NCBI GenBank assembly: GCA_030613605.1
Contig: JAUWLO010000059.1
Location: forward strand, 1 to 10,019
Length of the DNA stretch: 10,019 nucleotides
Reading direction: 5' to 3'
Origin: Gammaproteobacteria bacterium
GTDB taxonomy: Bacteria > Pseudomonadota > Gammaproteobacteria > SZUA-152
Shown here in pieces: positions 1 through 5,732 of the stretch; position 1 is the first letter of the stretch, and every line of letters starts with the position of its first letter. Under the pieces are notes generated by a model. That model worked only from the letters and a program-made list of their open reading frames with translations, did not search any database and was not told the origin of the DNA. Made by a program: the position numbers and the translations under genes.

Positions 1-774
1 AGAGCTGTGCTGCTTCGGGGTTAAGCCAATATAAACGGAGGCATCTCGACCGTTTTTGAATTCTCTGCCGTCACCAATGTTGGCATACAGCATTGACGCG
101 CAGACAGTACCAATGCCTTCTAAATCCATTAATCTTTTGCAGGGCTCTAGCTGCTTCACTAAAGCAGCTTTGTGTTGTTCCGTTTCTTTCAACTGAGTAA
201 CGGTTAGCTGGTAACGCTCCCAGAGTAGCCTTAATGTATTTTTAAGACACAGAGGCAAGCGAGTATCGAGATCATCAAAAACGACGGCTATCGTTTCTCG
301 TAAACTCTTTCTGCCTTTGTTCATGGTGATGCCATATTCATACAGGTATGCACGGATATGGTTATTAAGTGCGGTCAGTTCTTTGTCTAAAAACTTGCGG
401 CTTTTTTCTAACGTTTGCAGCGATTGTTGTTCTACTTCTTTTATTTGGCTGAATTTCATGCCGCATTGTGTTGATGCGACGGCAATAGCTAAAGCATCGT
501 TGGCATCTGTTTTATGCCCTTGCAGAAAGGCTTTGACCTTTCTAGGGCTGATAACCCTAACGTCATGCCCGTGCTCTCGGGCCAGCCTTGCCCAGTAATG
601 GCATGAGCCACATCCTTCCATCGCCACACTCGAAGGTTTTCATTTAACTAATAATTCTTTGAGTTTGCTTGGGCTTATTGCCTTATTGGAAAGTAATTCG
701 CCGTGCTCATCTATTTTGCAAACCTGAATAACATGTTTTGCCAGATCGATACCAAATACGGTAGACTTTTTCAT
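1..774 (-). pseudogene. IS110-family transposase, 5' portion, interrupted by an in-frame TGA; runs off the left edge
   Basis: Reading leftwards from an ATG at 774, one frame continues for 258 codons to the window edge and is broken only by a TGA at 642-640 (codon 45). It starts MKKSTVFGIDLAKHVIQVCK, and the family's RuvC-like DEDD residues are visible as D10 (GIDLAK), E53 (AMEGC), D90 and D93 (KTDANDA). The start of the C-terminal Transposase_20 domain follows near codon 215 (LEGIGTVCASML, then IGLTPKQHSS). The catalytic serine of this family lies in the part beyond the window. IS110 enzymes are usually about 300-400 residues and act with a bridge RNA. The flanking reading on both sides of the TGA (LLVK, then KPSSVAMEGC) is continuous with the family, so a single base change such as CGA to TGA explains it. 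AAAGGAG lies 8 bases before the ATG. The element is probably inactive unless the stop is suppressed or is a sequencing error. Confidence 0.9.
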
Positions 775-775
775 T

Positions 776-836
776 GTATGGACTCCTTTGTTTTGGTCGA
801 CACCACCCTAGTTAATTGGGGTGGTGGAGTCCATAC
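776..836 (-). promoter_or_regulatory. Nested hairpin covering the ribosome binding site of the IS110 transposase
   Basis: An outer 11-bp perfect inverted repeat (GTATGGACTCC at 776-786 and GGAGTCCATAC at 826-836) encloses an inner 8-bp repeat (CACCACCC at 801-808 and GGGTGGTG at 819-826). One base is shared between them and 14 bases (787-800) are bulged. On the transposase mRNA the 3' outer arm contains the GGAG of the ribosome binding site, ending just before the ATG at 774. Folding would hide the translation start in transcripts that enter from outside the element. The same repeat could instead be a DNA site at the IS end, or part of its noncoding RNA. The outer boundary of the IS is not resolved; it lies somewhere between 836 and about 904. 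Confidence 0.6.
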
Positions 837-904
837 ATCGCTAACGATTTGCAGAAGTTACCCAATCACTAACAGGTATCGAATGACTGCAAAGCAGACC
901 TTGA

Positions 905-2155
905 TTATTTACCACTCACATTGGCACCCGCTGCACCGACGGCAATATATAGCAGATTAGGTGCTATGGCATTCAAATCGATGGATCCGGCGTTCGTAGT
1001 CGAGGACAGCCAGGAACCGTCTGCGCCGGTGCTGCTGTATGCGTTTACACTTGAAGTACCGACGGCAATAAACTGTTCGTCGGGGCCAAAGCTAACCGCA
1101 CGGAAACTTTCTGCGGTGGGGCCAGTTTGCACAGCCCAGGTTGTGGCATCTGCACTCGATACTATCGCACCGTTGTCGCCGACCGCGACATAGGTGTTGG
1201 CACCATATGTCACTCCCCGCAAATTGCTACCCGTCATTGAAGCTTGCGTTGTCCAGGTAACTGCATCGGTGCTGGTGAGTAAGGTGCCCGACGCACCCAC
1301 GGCAACATATGTGCCGTTTACATACGAAATGCCGTACAGATTGCTGGCTGTCCCTGATGCTCGCGCGGTCCAGGTGGTGGCGCTATCACTGCTGGTGTAA
1401 ATCGCGCCGGTATCGCCAACAGCGACGTATAAGCCAACGCCGATTGCAAGTACATTCATAGTTGGCGCACCGGCAATAGCAGTAACAGCCTCCCAGAGCA
1501 GGGCTTCTGCATCTGTGCTTTTGATAATTGAGCCATCATTACCAAGAGCAATGAATCGTGCTCCGTCGTAGGCCACAGAATTCAAATTGGCAGTTAGCCC
1601 GACTGGTAATGTTGTGGCTGACCTCCAGCCTGTAGCATCAACTCCACCGACACCTGGATAGTAGTACTGTGCGGCGAATACCGTGGCCGCATCACCGACC
1701 GTGACATAAGTACTACCGCTGAAGGCAATGCTGTGCAAATCATTGCCGCTTAGTGGTGTACCCACCGTCCAGGCGACACTAGGACTAAGCAGGCGAGGTG
1801 TAGCCGTTTCTACGGGTGAGAACGGCCCTACCTTGCTGCTACCTTTCGAAGACGTCACTGTAAATGCATATTGAGTGTCATTCAAAAGTCCCGTTAAAAC
1901 ATACGGGGGGGAAATACCCGACACGACTCTGTCAAAATCATCGAGGCTGGCGTTAGTTCCCTGGTTGTAAAAAATCCAGTAAGTTCTTCCCGGTATAACA
2001 TCCCAGTCAACGACAACAAGGCCAGAACCTTCAGTAACCGCAACATTGGCAGGCGCAGTGGATGGTGGATCCTCCTGGCTAAAACATGCCGTTAACAATA
2101 TGGCGATGAGTACTACGGTTATAGAGGATGGTGTTATACGAGCTAAAAAATTCAC
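905..2155 (-). CDS. Outer-membrane-type lipoprotein with FN3-like domain and seven-bladed beta-propeller
   Basis: This 416-residue protein begins with a GTG codon. GAGAAAGG sits at a normal distance upstream, which supports the start. Residues 1-24 form a lipoprotein signal ending in the lipobox LLTAC (Cys24). The next residues are FSQ, with no Asp at +2, consistent with outer-membrane sorting. Residues about 33-121 resemble a fibronectin type III domain (VVVDWDVIPG, then YVLTGLLNDTQYAFTV). Residues 126-416 carry seven repeats of a Y-V-A-V-G-x-x-G strand at about 150, 201, 243, 283, 322, 362 and 403, most followed by a T-W strand. This resembles Ycf48/BNR-like propellers. The last blade lacks its own W strand, and SVAWTVGTP at 126-134 could supply it in a Velcro closure, so the protein looks complete despite the nearby IS. 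The ligand is unknown, and the gene stands alone downstream of yceF on the same strand with a 104-base gap. Confidence 0.85.
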   Translation of the reverse strand: MNFLARITPSSITVVLIAILLTACFSQEDPPSTAPANVAVTEGSGLVVVDWDVIPGRTYWIFYNQGTNASLDDFDRVVSGISPPYVLTGLLNDTQYAFTVTSSKGSSKVGPFSPVETATPRLLSPSVAWTVGTPLSGNDLHSIAFSGSTYVTVGDAATVFAAQYYYPGVGGVDATGWRSATTLPVGLTANLNSVAYDGARFIALGNDGSIIKSTDAEALLWEAVTAIAGAPTMNVLAIGVGLYVAVGDTGAIYTSSDSATTWTARASGTASNLYGISYVNGTYVAVGASGTLLTSTDAVTWTTQASMTGSNLRGVTYGANTYVAVGDNGAIVSSADATTWAVQTGPTAESFRAVSFGPDEQFIAVGTSSVNAYSSTGADGSWLSSTTNAGSIDLNAIAPNLLYIAVGAAGANVSGK

Positions 2156-2259
2156 GGGTATGCCTTTCTCAATTAATCGGAGCAGACGAAGAAGTGGCCG
2201 GTATCTGGTGGCGTTTCAACAGTCGCATAGTTTACAAGCTTGAATCTTTACAGGCCAGA

Positions 2260-2844
2260 CTAATCCCCCAGAACATCTATTTCTTCAACAGATAACATAT
2301 TGATAAGAGTTATCATGGGAAGACCAATCAATGCATTGGGGTCATCGCCTTCCATTTTTTTAAACAAGCTAATCCCCAGACCTTCGGATTTGAAGCTGCC
2401 TGCGCAATCGTAAGGTTTTTCACGTTGCAGGTAATTTTCGATCTGTGATGTGGAAAGTTGTCTAAATTCAACTGAAAAATTATCCACTTTAATTTGAGTC
2501 TTGTCAGTAGCCGTATTCAATAAACAAAGCCCGGTAAGGAATAAAACTTTTTTACCGCTGGCATTACTTAATTGTTGTATGGCGTTCTCGTGGTTACCTG
2601 GTTTACCCAGGATTTTATTATCCAGCACAGCTACCTGGTCGGAGCCAATGATCAAAGCATCCGGGTATGCTTCAGCTACAGCACGTGCTTTAGATTCTGC
2701 CAGGCGTTTTACTAATTGTTCGGGCGTTTCACCATCAGTCCTGGTTTCATCGACATCGGGTGATGCCGTTTCAAAGGGGATACCCAAGCGTTCGAGCAAT
2801 TCACGGCGATAGGGAGATGTTGAGGCCAGAACGAGCGTTTTCAT
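2260..2844 (-). CDS. yceF: Maf-family nucleotide pyrophosphatase, YceF type (7-methyl-GTP pyrophosphatase)
   Basis: The 194-residue protein matches the E. coli YceF pattern along its whole length. It opens with LVLASTSPYRRELLERLGI (residues 4-22; substrate-binding S8 and R13-R14 region). It continues with VDET (31-34), IIGSDQVAVLD with the catalytic Asp69, GKPGNHENA (80-88), and CAGSFKSEGLGI (147-158), which separates the YceF branch from the dTTP/UTP-specific YhdE branch. Members of this branch hydrolyse m7GTP to the monophosphate and keep modified nucleotides out of nucleic acids. The protein is cytosolic. No strong ribosome binding site precedes the ATG, but homology begins at this Met. 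In many gammaproteobacteria yceF is divergent from yceD-rpmF-plsX. Here the divergent gene is instead a short exported protein. Confidence 0.93.
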   Translation of the reverse strand: MKTLVLASTSPYRRELLERLGIPFETASPDVDETRTDGETPEQLVKRLAESKARAVAEAYPDALIIGSDQVAVLDNKILGKPGNHENAIQQLSNASGKKVLFLTGLCLLNTATDKTQIKVDNFSVEFRQLSTSQIENYLQREKPYDCAGSFKSEGLGISLFKKMEGDDPNALIGLPMITLINMLSVEEIDVLGD

Positions 2845-2909
2845 TATCGATATTTTCTGTAAATCAAAAGGAAGCTATTCTACCTTGTTAAGGCGGGATA
2901 TTGAGAATA

Positions 2910-2938
2910 TTGACTATTTTAAATTGTGGTGCCATAAC
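2910..2938 (+). promoter_or_regulatory. Possible sigma70 promoter for the small exported protein at 2980
   Basis: TTGACT (2910-2915; five of six consensus positions) and CATAAC (2933-2938; four of six) are separated by 17 bases. Transcription would start near 2945, about 35 bases before the ATG at 2980. This is inferred from motif match and position only. Confidence 0.4.
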
Positions 2939-2979
2939 TTCCTTGTGAGGTCGCCCATTAGTGGAGGTTGTAGAAGCAG

Positions 2980-3285
2980 ATGGACTTTCTTCAAAAATCA
3001 TTACTATTTCTGCTGTTTCTGGTCTGTGGTTCAGTGGCAAGTGGTTCGGCGCTTGCCGGGGCGTGCACATACCGTGAAGCCGTGATGGCTCTGGAGCAGG
3101 GAAATACTATACGGGGTATGGCCTTGATGCGGATGGCAAATCGAGATGGTGATGAACGGGCCAGCCGCTATCTTATTGTAATGGATCGTCTCGTGAGGGA
3201 TCGTCAATTTGGAATAGCAATAGCAGCTAGCGTTCCGTCTCTGCAGCCACTACTCAGTCTGAATCGGGTTAACCCCGAACAATAA
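2980..3285 (+). CDS. Small exported protein with a single Sel1/TPR-like helical hairpin
   Basis: This is a 101-residue protein of no recognised family. Residues 1-27 form a Sec signal peptide (K6, hydrophobic run 7-17, cleavage probably after SALA at 24-27), so the mature product is about 74 residues with one cysteine (Cys29). Residues 30-65 (YREAVMALEQGNTIRGMAL, then RMANRDGDERASRYL) have the alanine and glycine spacing of one Sel1-like repeat, with a second helix to about 83. GGAGG at 2963-2967 lies 12 bases from the ATG, rather far, but no better start fits the signal peptide. Its stop lies 13 bases from the end of the convergent Sel1-repeat gene. A periplasmic role as a protein-binding adaptor would be a guess. 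Confidence 0.7.
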   Translation: MDFLQKSLLFLLFLVCGSVASGSALAGACTYREAVMALEQGNTIRGMALMRMANRDGDERASRYLIVMDRLVRDRQFGIAIAASVPSLQPLLSLNRVNPEQ

Positions 3286-3297
3286 TATTAAACAGTC

Positions 3298-3918
3298 TTA
3301 TTGGCTGATTTGATCAGCCATTGCGATTGTTTCCACTTTTGGATGATTTTCTTGCTTGATTTGCGGAACTTTATCAAACCAGCCACGTCTTTTAGCCTTT
3401 TTGAGAAAGCCCTGTGCTGATGTGTCGCCATTTTCAGCGGCACGACGTAACCACATCACACCCAAAGGTAGATCGGCGTCTTTTCCGCTGATGAGATACA
3501 GGCCAAGCAGGAATTGTCCCGAGGCATTATCATTTCTGGCAGCTTTTTGATACCAATGGCTCGCCAGTTTGGTGTTTTTGTCCACACCCCATCCGTTGGC
3601 ATAAGAGAGACCAACAAATACCTGTGCGTCCGTATGACCCTGGGTTGCACGCGTCTGCCAAAGTGAGAAGGCCAAATCGTAATTGCCGGAATTGAATGCG
3701 GCCTGGCCATCCTGTAATCGTGGAGTGACTAATTGCTGGGGTGTGCTCTGATTAGCATTTAGAGTCGAAGCAGAGGAAGCAGTAATAGAGCTGGTAACAA
3801 TTGGGGTAGAGGGGGCTTTGTCAGCTGGAGCATTTTCAGCGACCACGAAGCCAGGAATACTGAGGCTGATCGCCAGGAAAACAGGGGTAACAAAATCTTT
3901 GGTGGTGTTAGTCCTCAT
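3298..3918 (-). CDS. Exported Sel1-repeat protein
   Basis: This 206-residue protein starts with a Sec signal peptide (residues 1-28, ending GFVVA before ENA). A Ser/Thr/Pro/Ala-rich linker follows (about 29-65), then a helical repeat region. Residues 70-95 (AAFNSGNYDLAFSLWQTRA) look like a TPR or half Sel1 repeat. Residues 96-131 (DAQVFVGLSYANGWGVDKN, then AWYQKAA-like HWYQKAARND) and 132-167 (GQFLLGLYLISGKDADLPLG, then WLRRAAENGD) are two good Sel1 repeats, with a basic tail after 170. Sel1 proteins usually hold protein partners together in the envelope; no enzyme domain is present. No clear ribosome binding site precedes the ATG, so the start rests on the signal peptide. The final codons form an 8-bp palindrome (3302-3309 and 3313-3320) that might help end transcription, although no U-tract follows. 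Confidence 0.85.
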   Translation of the reverse strand: MRTNTTKDFVTPVFLAISLSIPGFVVAENAPADKAPSTPIVTSSITASSASTLNANQSTPQQLVTPRLQDGQAAFNSGNYDLAFSLWQTRATQGHTDAQVFVGLSYANGWGVDKNTKLASHWYQKAARNDNASGQFLLGLYLISGKDADLPLGVMWLRRAAENGDTSAQGFLKKAKRRGWFDKVPQIKQENHPKVETIAMADQISQ

Positions 3919-4060
3919 TACTACTGATAGCTCTCTATTGTTTTGTTGTTATTGATCCAGATTCATCGCAGCTGCTTATAGGTGATATCGTCCGGAGGGG
4001 ATGATTCAATAGGGTGTATTTGCTTGCGGGCGAGAAGAATTTTCTGGTGTAAAAGCTATA

Positions 4061-4066
4061 TATAAT
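4061..4066 (+). promoter_or_regulatory. Possible -10 element for mazG
   Basis: A perfect TATAAT lies 31 bases before the TTG start of mazG, in the 179-base gap between the divergent Sel1 gene and mazG. No convincing -35 is seen at 16-18 bases upstream, so the promoter would need an activator or rely on the AT-rich tract. Transcription would begin near 4073. Confidence 0.35.
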
Positions 4067-4097
4067 CCATTAAAAACAAATAGTAAGAGGCATAACT

Positions 4098-4922
4098 TTG
4101 AGTAATATCGAGAAATTAATTGGAATTATGGCTCAACTAAGAGATCCACAGCAGGGTTGCCCGTGGGATCTTGAGCAGTCTTTTGAAACCATTGTTCCCC
4201 ATACGCTTGAAGAGGCCTATGAGGTGGCAGAAACCATCGAGACGGGTGAGATCAGTGAGCTATGTGGTGAGCTGGGAGATTTGCTGTTTCAGGTGGTGTT
4301 TTATGCGCGTTTGGCAGAGGAGCAGAGCCTGTTTGATTTTAGCCAGATAGTCGACGGGATTGTGAAAAAACTGGTACGCCGACATCCCCATGTTTTTGGT
4401 GATGAAATGATTGCCGATGCAGAAGCGCAAACGCAGGCCTGGGAAAGCCACAAGGCTCGGGAGCGTGTTGATAAGAGTCGGGATGCTGGCACATTGGCAG
4501 GAATTGCTAATGCGTTACCTGCGCTTACGCGAGCCGTTAAGCTACAAAAAAGGGCGACGCAAGTCGGTTTTGACTGGCCATCAATTACCCCCGTATTTGA
4601 CAAGGTTCTTGAAGAACTGGATGAGGTAAAACAGGAGGTAATTCTTGAAGCCACTTGCGAGCAGAATAAAGAACGTATTGAAGAAGAAGTAGGTGACCTG
4701 TTATTTGCCTGCACCAACCTGGCTCGCCACGCTCATGTTAATCCAGAAACAGCATTACGGCATTCAAATCGTAAATTTGAGAAACGATTTTCCCGAATGG
4801 AAGCCATTGCCACAGAGAATTCTTTGGTGCTTAACGAGCTGGGAATTGAAAAGTGGGAGCAGCTTTGGGAACAGGTAAAAACCGAGGAAAATAGTACGAA
4901 AGCTTCTACGCCAAAAATATAG
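4098..4922 (+). CDS. mazG: Nucleoside triphosphate pyrophosphohydrolase MazG
   Basis: This 274-residue protein is close in length and order to E. coli MazG (263). It has two tandem all-alpha MazG domains. The first has GCPWD (20-24), TLEEAYEVAE with the metal-binding EExxE pattern (36-45), GELGDLLFQVVFYARLAEE (57-75) and RRHPHVFGD (94-102). The second has KLQKRATQVGFDW (148-160), VLEELDEVKQE (170-180) and EEEVGDLLFACTNLAR (195-210). The family hydrolyses NTPs and dNTPs to monophosphate and pyrophosphate in the cytosol; in E. coli it limits aberrant nucleotides and counteracts MazEF-linked (p)ppGpp accumulation. No mazEF or relA is visible here. The start codon is TTG: AAGAGG lies 8 bases upstream, and homology begins at SNIEKLIGIMAQLRDP. 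No terminator follows directly, so the transcript may continue to the hairpin at 5383-5418. Confidence 0.95.
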   Translation: MSNIEKLIGIMAQLRDPQQGCPWDLEQSFETIVPHTLEEAYEVAETIETGEISELCGELGDLLFQVVFYARLAEEQSLFDFSQIVDGIVKKLVRRHPHVFGDEMIADAEAQTQAWESHKARERVDKSRDAGTLAGIANALPALTRAVKLQKRATQVGFDWPSITPVFDKVLEELDEVKQEVILEATCEQNKERIEEEVGDLLFACTNLARHAHVNPETALRHSNRKFEKRFSRMEAIATENSLVLNELGIEKWEQLWEQVKTEENSTKASTPKI

Positions 4923-5206
4923 GTTGATCAATTAGAACATAATAAAATAAGCAGATAACTTTAGATTAAGAACAGTCAGAAACAAGAATAACAAATCAAT
5001 ATTTACGATGAGCGCACCTATTGGTTACCATTTTTTGTGAAAAGTGTGAAAAAATTATCGTGTTTTGCACTATGAAAAACACATTCTGTTATAACAGGAA
5101 CACTAAAAAATTATTTTTAATTAAATGTTGTTATTTCTTGTGTGCTTAGCAAAAGTCAACAAAAAAGTGACTTGCACCTGCGAATATTTTTACTACTATT
5201 AAGTTC
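4923..5206. other. AT-rich non-coding stretch after mazG with possible protein-binding sites
   Basis: No reading frame here looks like a gene. The stretch contains two TGTGAAAA direct repeats spaced 10 bases apart (5036-5043 and 5046-5053). It also has a 7-bp inverted repeat GTGTTTT/AAAACAC (5061-5067 and 5077-5083) and a perfect 12-bp palindrome CTGTTATAACAG (5087-5098). They lie about 110-170 bases upstream of the likely start of the RNA candidate. They could be regulator sites, but none matches an operator I can name. Confidence 0.45.
5172..5199 (+). promoter_or_regulatory. Possible promoter of the structured RNA candidate
   Basis: TTGCAC (5172-5177) and TACTAT (5194-5199) are separated by 16 bases. 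The -35 is poor (three of six) and the -10 fair (four of six). The predicted start, about 5206-5208, falls just before the 5' arm of the 11-bp helix beginning at 5210. That coincidence is the main reason to list it. Confidence 0.35.
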
Positions 5207-5418
5207 AGAGTATCGCCTTGGATTGTCAACTGATCCAACTTGAAAGACCAGGGGCTCTTCCAGATGTGCTGTTGTGAAAGTCCACCGCGAGTGGAAATCC
5301 TGATGCACAGATAGAGCTTCCACATGAACACATGGTTCGGGACACGAGGCGATACCGACTTCTTTCTTTACTGTCACTAACCAAACAAACCGCCTTCACG
5401 GGCGGTTTGTTTTTTTTT
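5207..5418 (+). ncRNA. Candidate structured small RNA (or structured mazG 3' UTR) ending in a Rho-independent terminator
   Basis: The segment folds by eye into a long rod. P1 pairs 5210-5220 with 5345-5355 (GTATCGCCTTG with CACGAGGCGATAC; 11 pairs, one G-U). P2 pairs 5251-5258 with 5313-5320 (8 pairs, two G-U). P3 pairs 5265-5269 with 5305-5309 (TGTGC/GCACA). P4 pairs 5281-5285 with 5291-5295 (TCCAC/GTGGA, loop CGCGA). Two alternative pairings exist: 5218-5223 with 5233-5238 (TTGGAT/ATCCAA) would open part of P1, and 5264-5280 can pair at 13 of 17 positions with 5317-5333 instead of P2/P3. A strong terminator follows at 5383-5418 on the same strand. A closed rod with a central open region recalls 6S RNA in outline, but I see no 6S sequence match and the neighbours are not zapA/ygfA. 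No convincing protein is encoded here. Helices are read from the sequence; existence as an RNA is inferred. Confidence 0.55.
5383..5418 (+). terminator. Strong Rho-independent terminator
   Basis: A 12-bp perfect stem (5383-5394 with 5401-5412; core CAAACCGCC/GGCGGTTTG), a 6-base loop TTCACG and a run of T from 5410 to 5418 make a canonical plus-strand terminator. The opposite strand has no comparable U-tract, so it ends the mazG transcript or a separate RNA, not slt. Confidence 0.93.
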
Positions 5419-5421
5419 GGT

Positions 5422-5658
5422 CATGGACGACGTGCATAGGCAGATAATTGCTCGGTCTCCGTTCCCGACTCGACTCTCGGCAACTGCTCCTGCGTTGCTC
5501 TACCTTCGCCCGTCCGTGGGATCGTACCGATTCCATCCATGGAATCGTCCTGCATTATCTGCATTTCCCACGTCCATGTGGGTCATGTACGAGACCAATC
5601 TGTCTGGAGCAGATTGGGACAGCCAAAGGCTGCCCATAGGGCGAATACCATGGATGGT
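5422..5658. repeat. Palindrome-dense intergenic repeat, probably a dispersed element
   Basis: Two nested inverted repeats span most of the region: CATGGACG/CGTCCATG (5422-5429 and 5571-5578) and GCAGATAAT/ATTATCTGC (5440-5448 and 5554-5562). Inside is the 20-base palindrome-like CGATTCCATCCATGGAATCG (5528-5547). A chain of hairpins follows: CCCAC/GTGGG (5567-5571, 5578-5582), CCAATCTG/CAGATTGG (5595-5602, 5610-5617), CAGCC/GGCTG (5620-5624, 5628-5632, extended by GGG/CCC across a bulged A), GCCC/GGGC (5632-5635, 5639-5642) and ACCATGGATGGT (5647-5658). Base composition is richer in GC than the flanks. There is no credible reading frame. A related motif lies at 9677-9690, which suggests a family spread through the genome; that last step is inference. 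Confidence 0.6.
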
Positions 5659-5732
5659 GTGAGTCAGCGGCGCTTCCGTAGAAATTTTTCCTACTAAAAT
5701 ATTCGATTGTCAGGCGATTGTTCTACTAGATA

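Noticed and set aside
640..642. TGA read as selenocysteine in the transposase
   Set aside because: The site is not a catalytic position in the family, no SECIS-like hairpin is evident just downstream, and nonsense mutation is far simpler.
905..960. The lipoprotein being truncated at its 3' end by the IS110 insertion
   Set aside because: Seven inner strands plus an N-terminal closing strand make a complete propeller, and the stop lies about 70 bases from the nearest recognisable IS sequence (836).
3302..3320. Rho-independent terminator between the convergent Sel1-like genes
   Set aside because: The 8-bp stem with a 3-base loop is real but lies within the final codons of the minus-strand gene and no U-tract follows on either strand.
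5207..5418. The RNA candidate being 6S RNA or a CsrB/RsmZ-type sponge
   Set aside because: The rod shape recalls 6S, but I see no 6S sequence match and zapA/ygfA are absent. Only three GGA triplets occur and none sits in a clear hairpin loop, unlike CsrB/RsmZ.
5146..5662. Several short open frames of 60-80 codons in the mazG-slt gap
   Set aside because: They overlap on both strands, lack ribosome binding sites and coherent protein composition, and are better explained by the structured non-coding elements.
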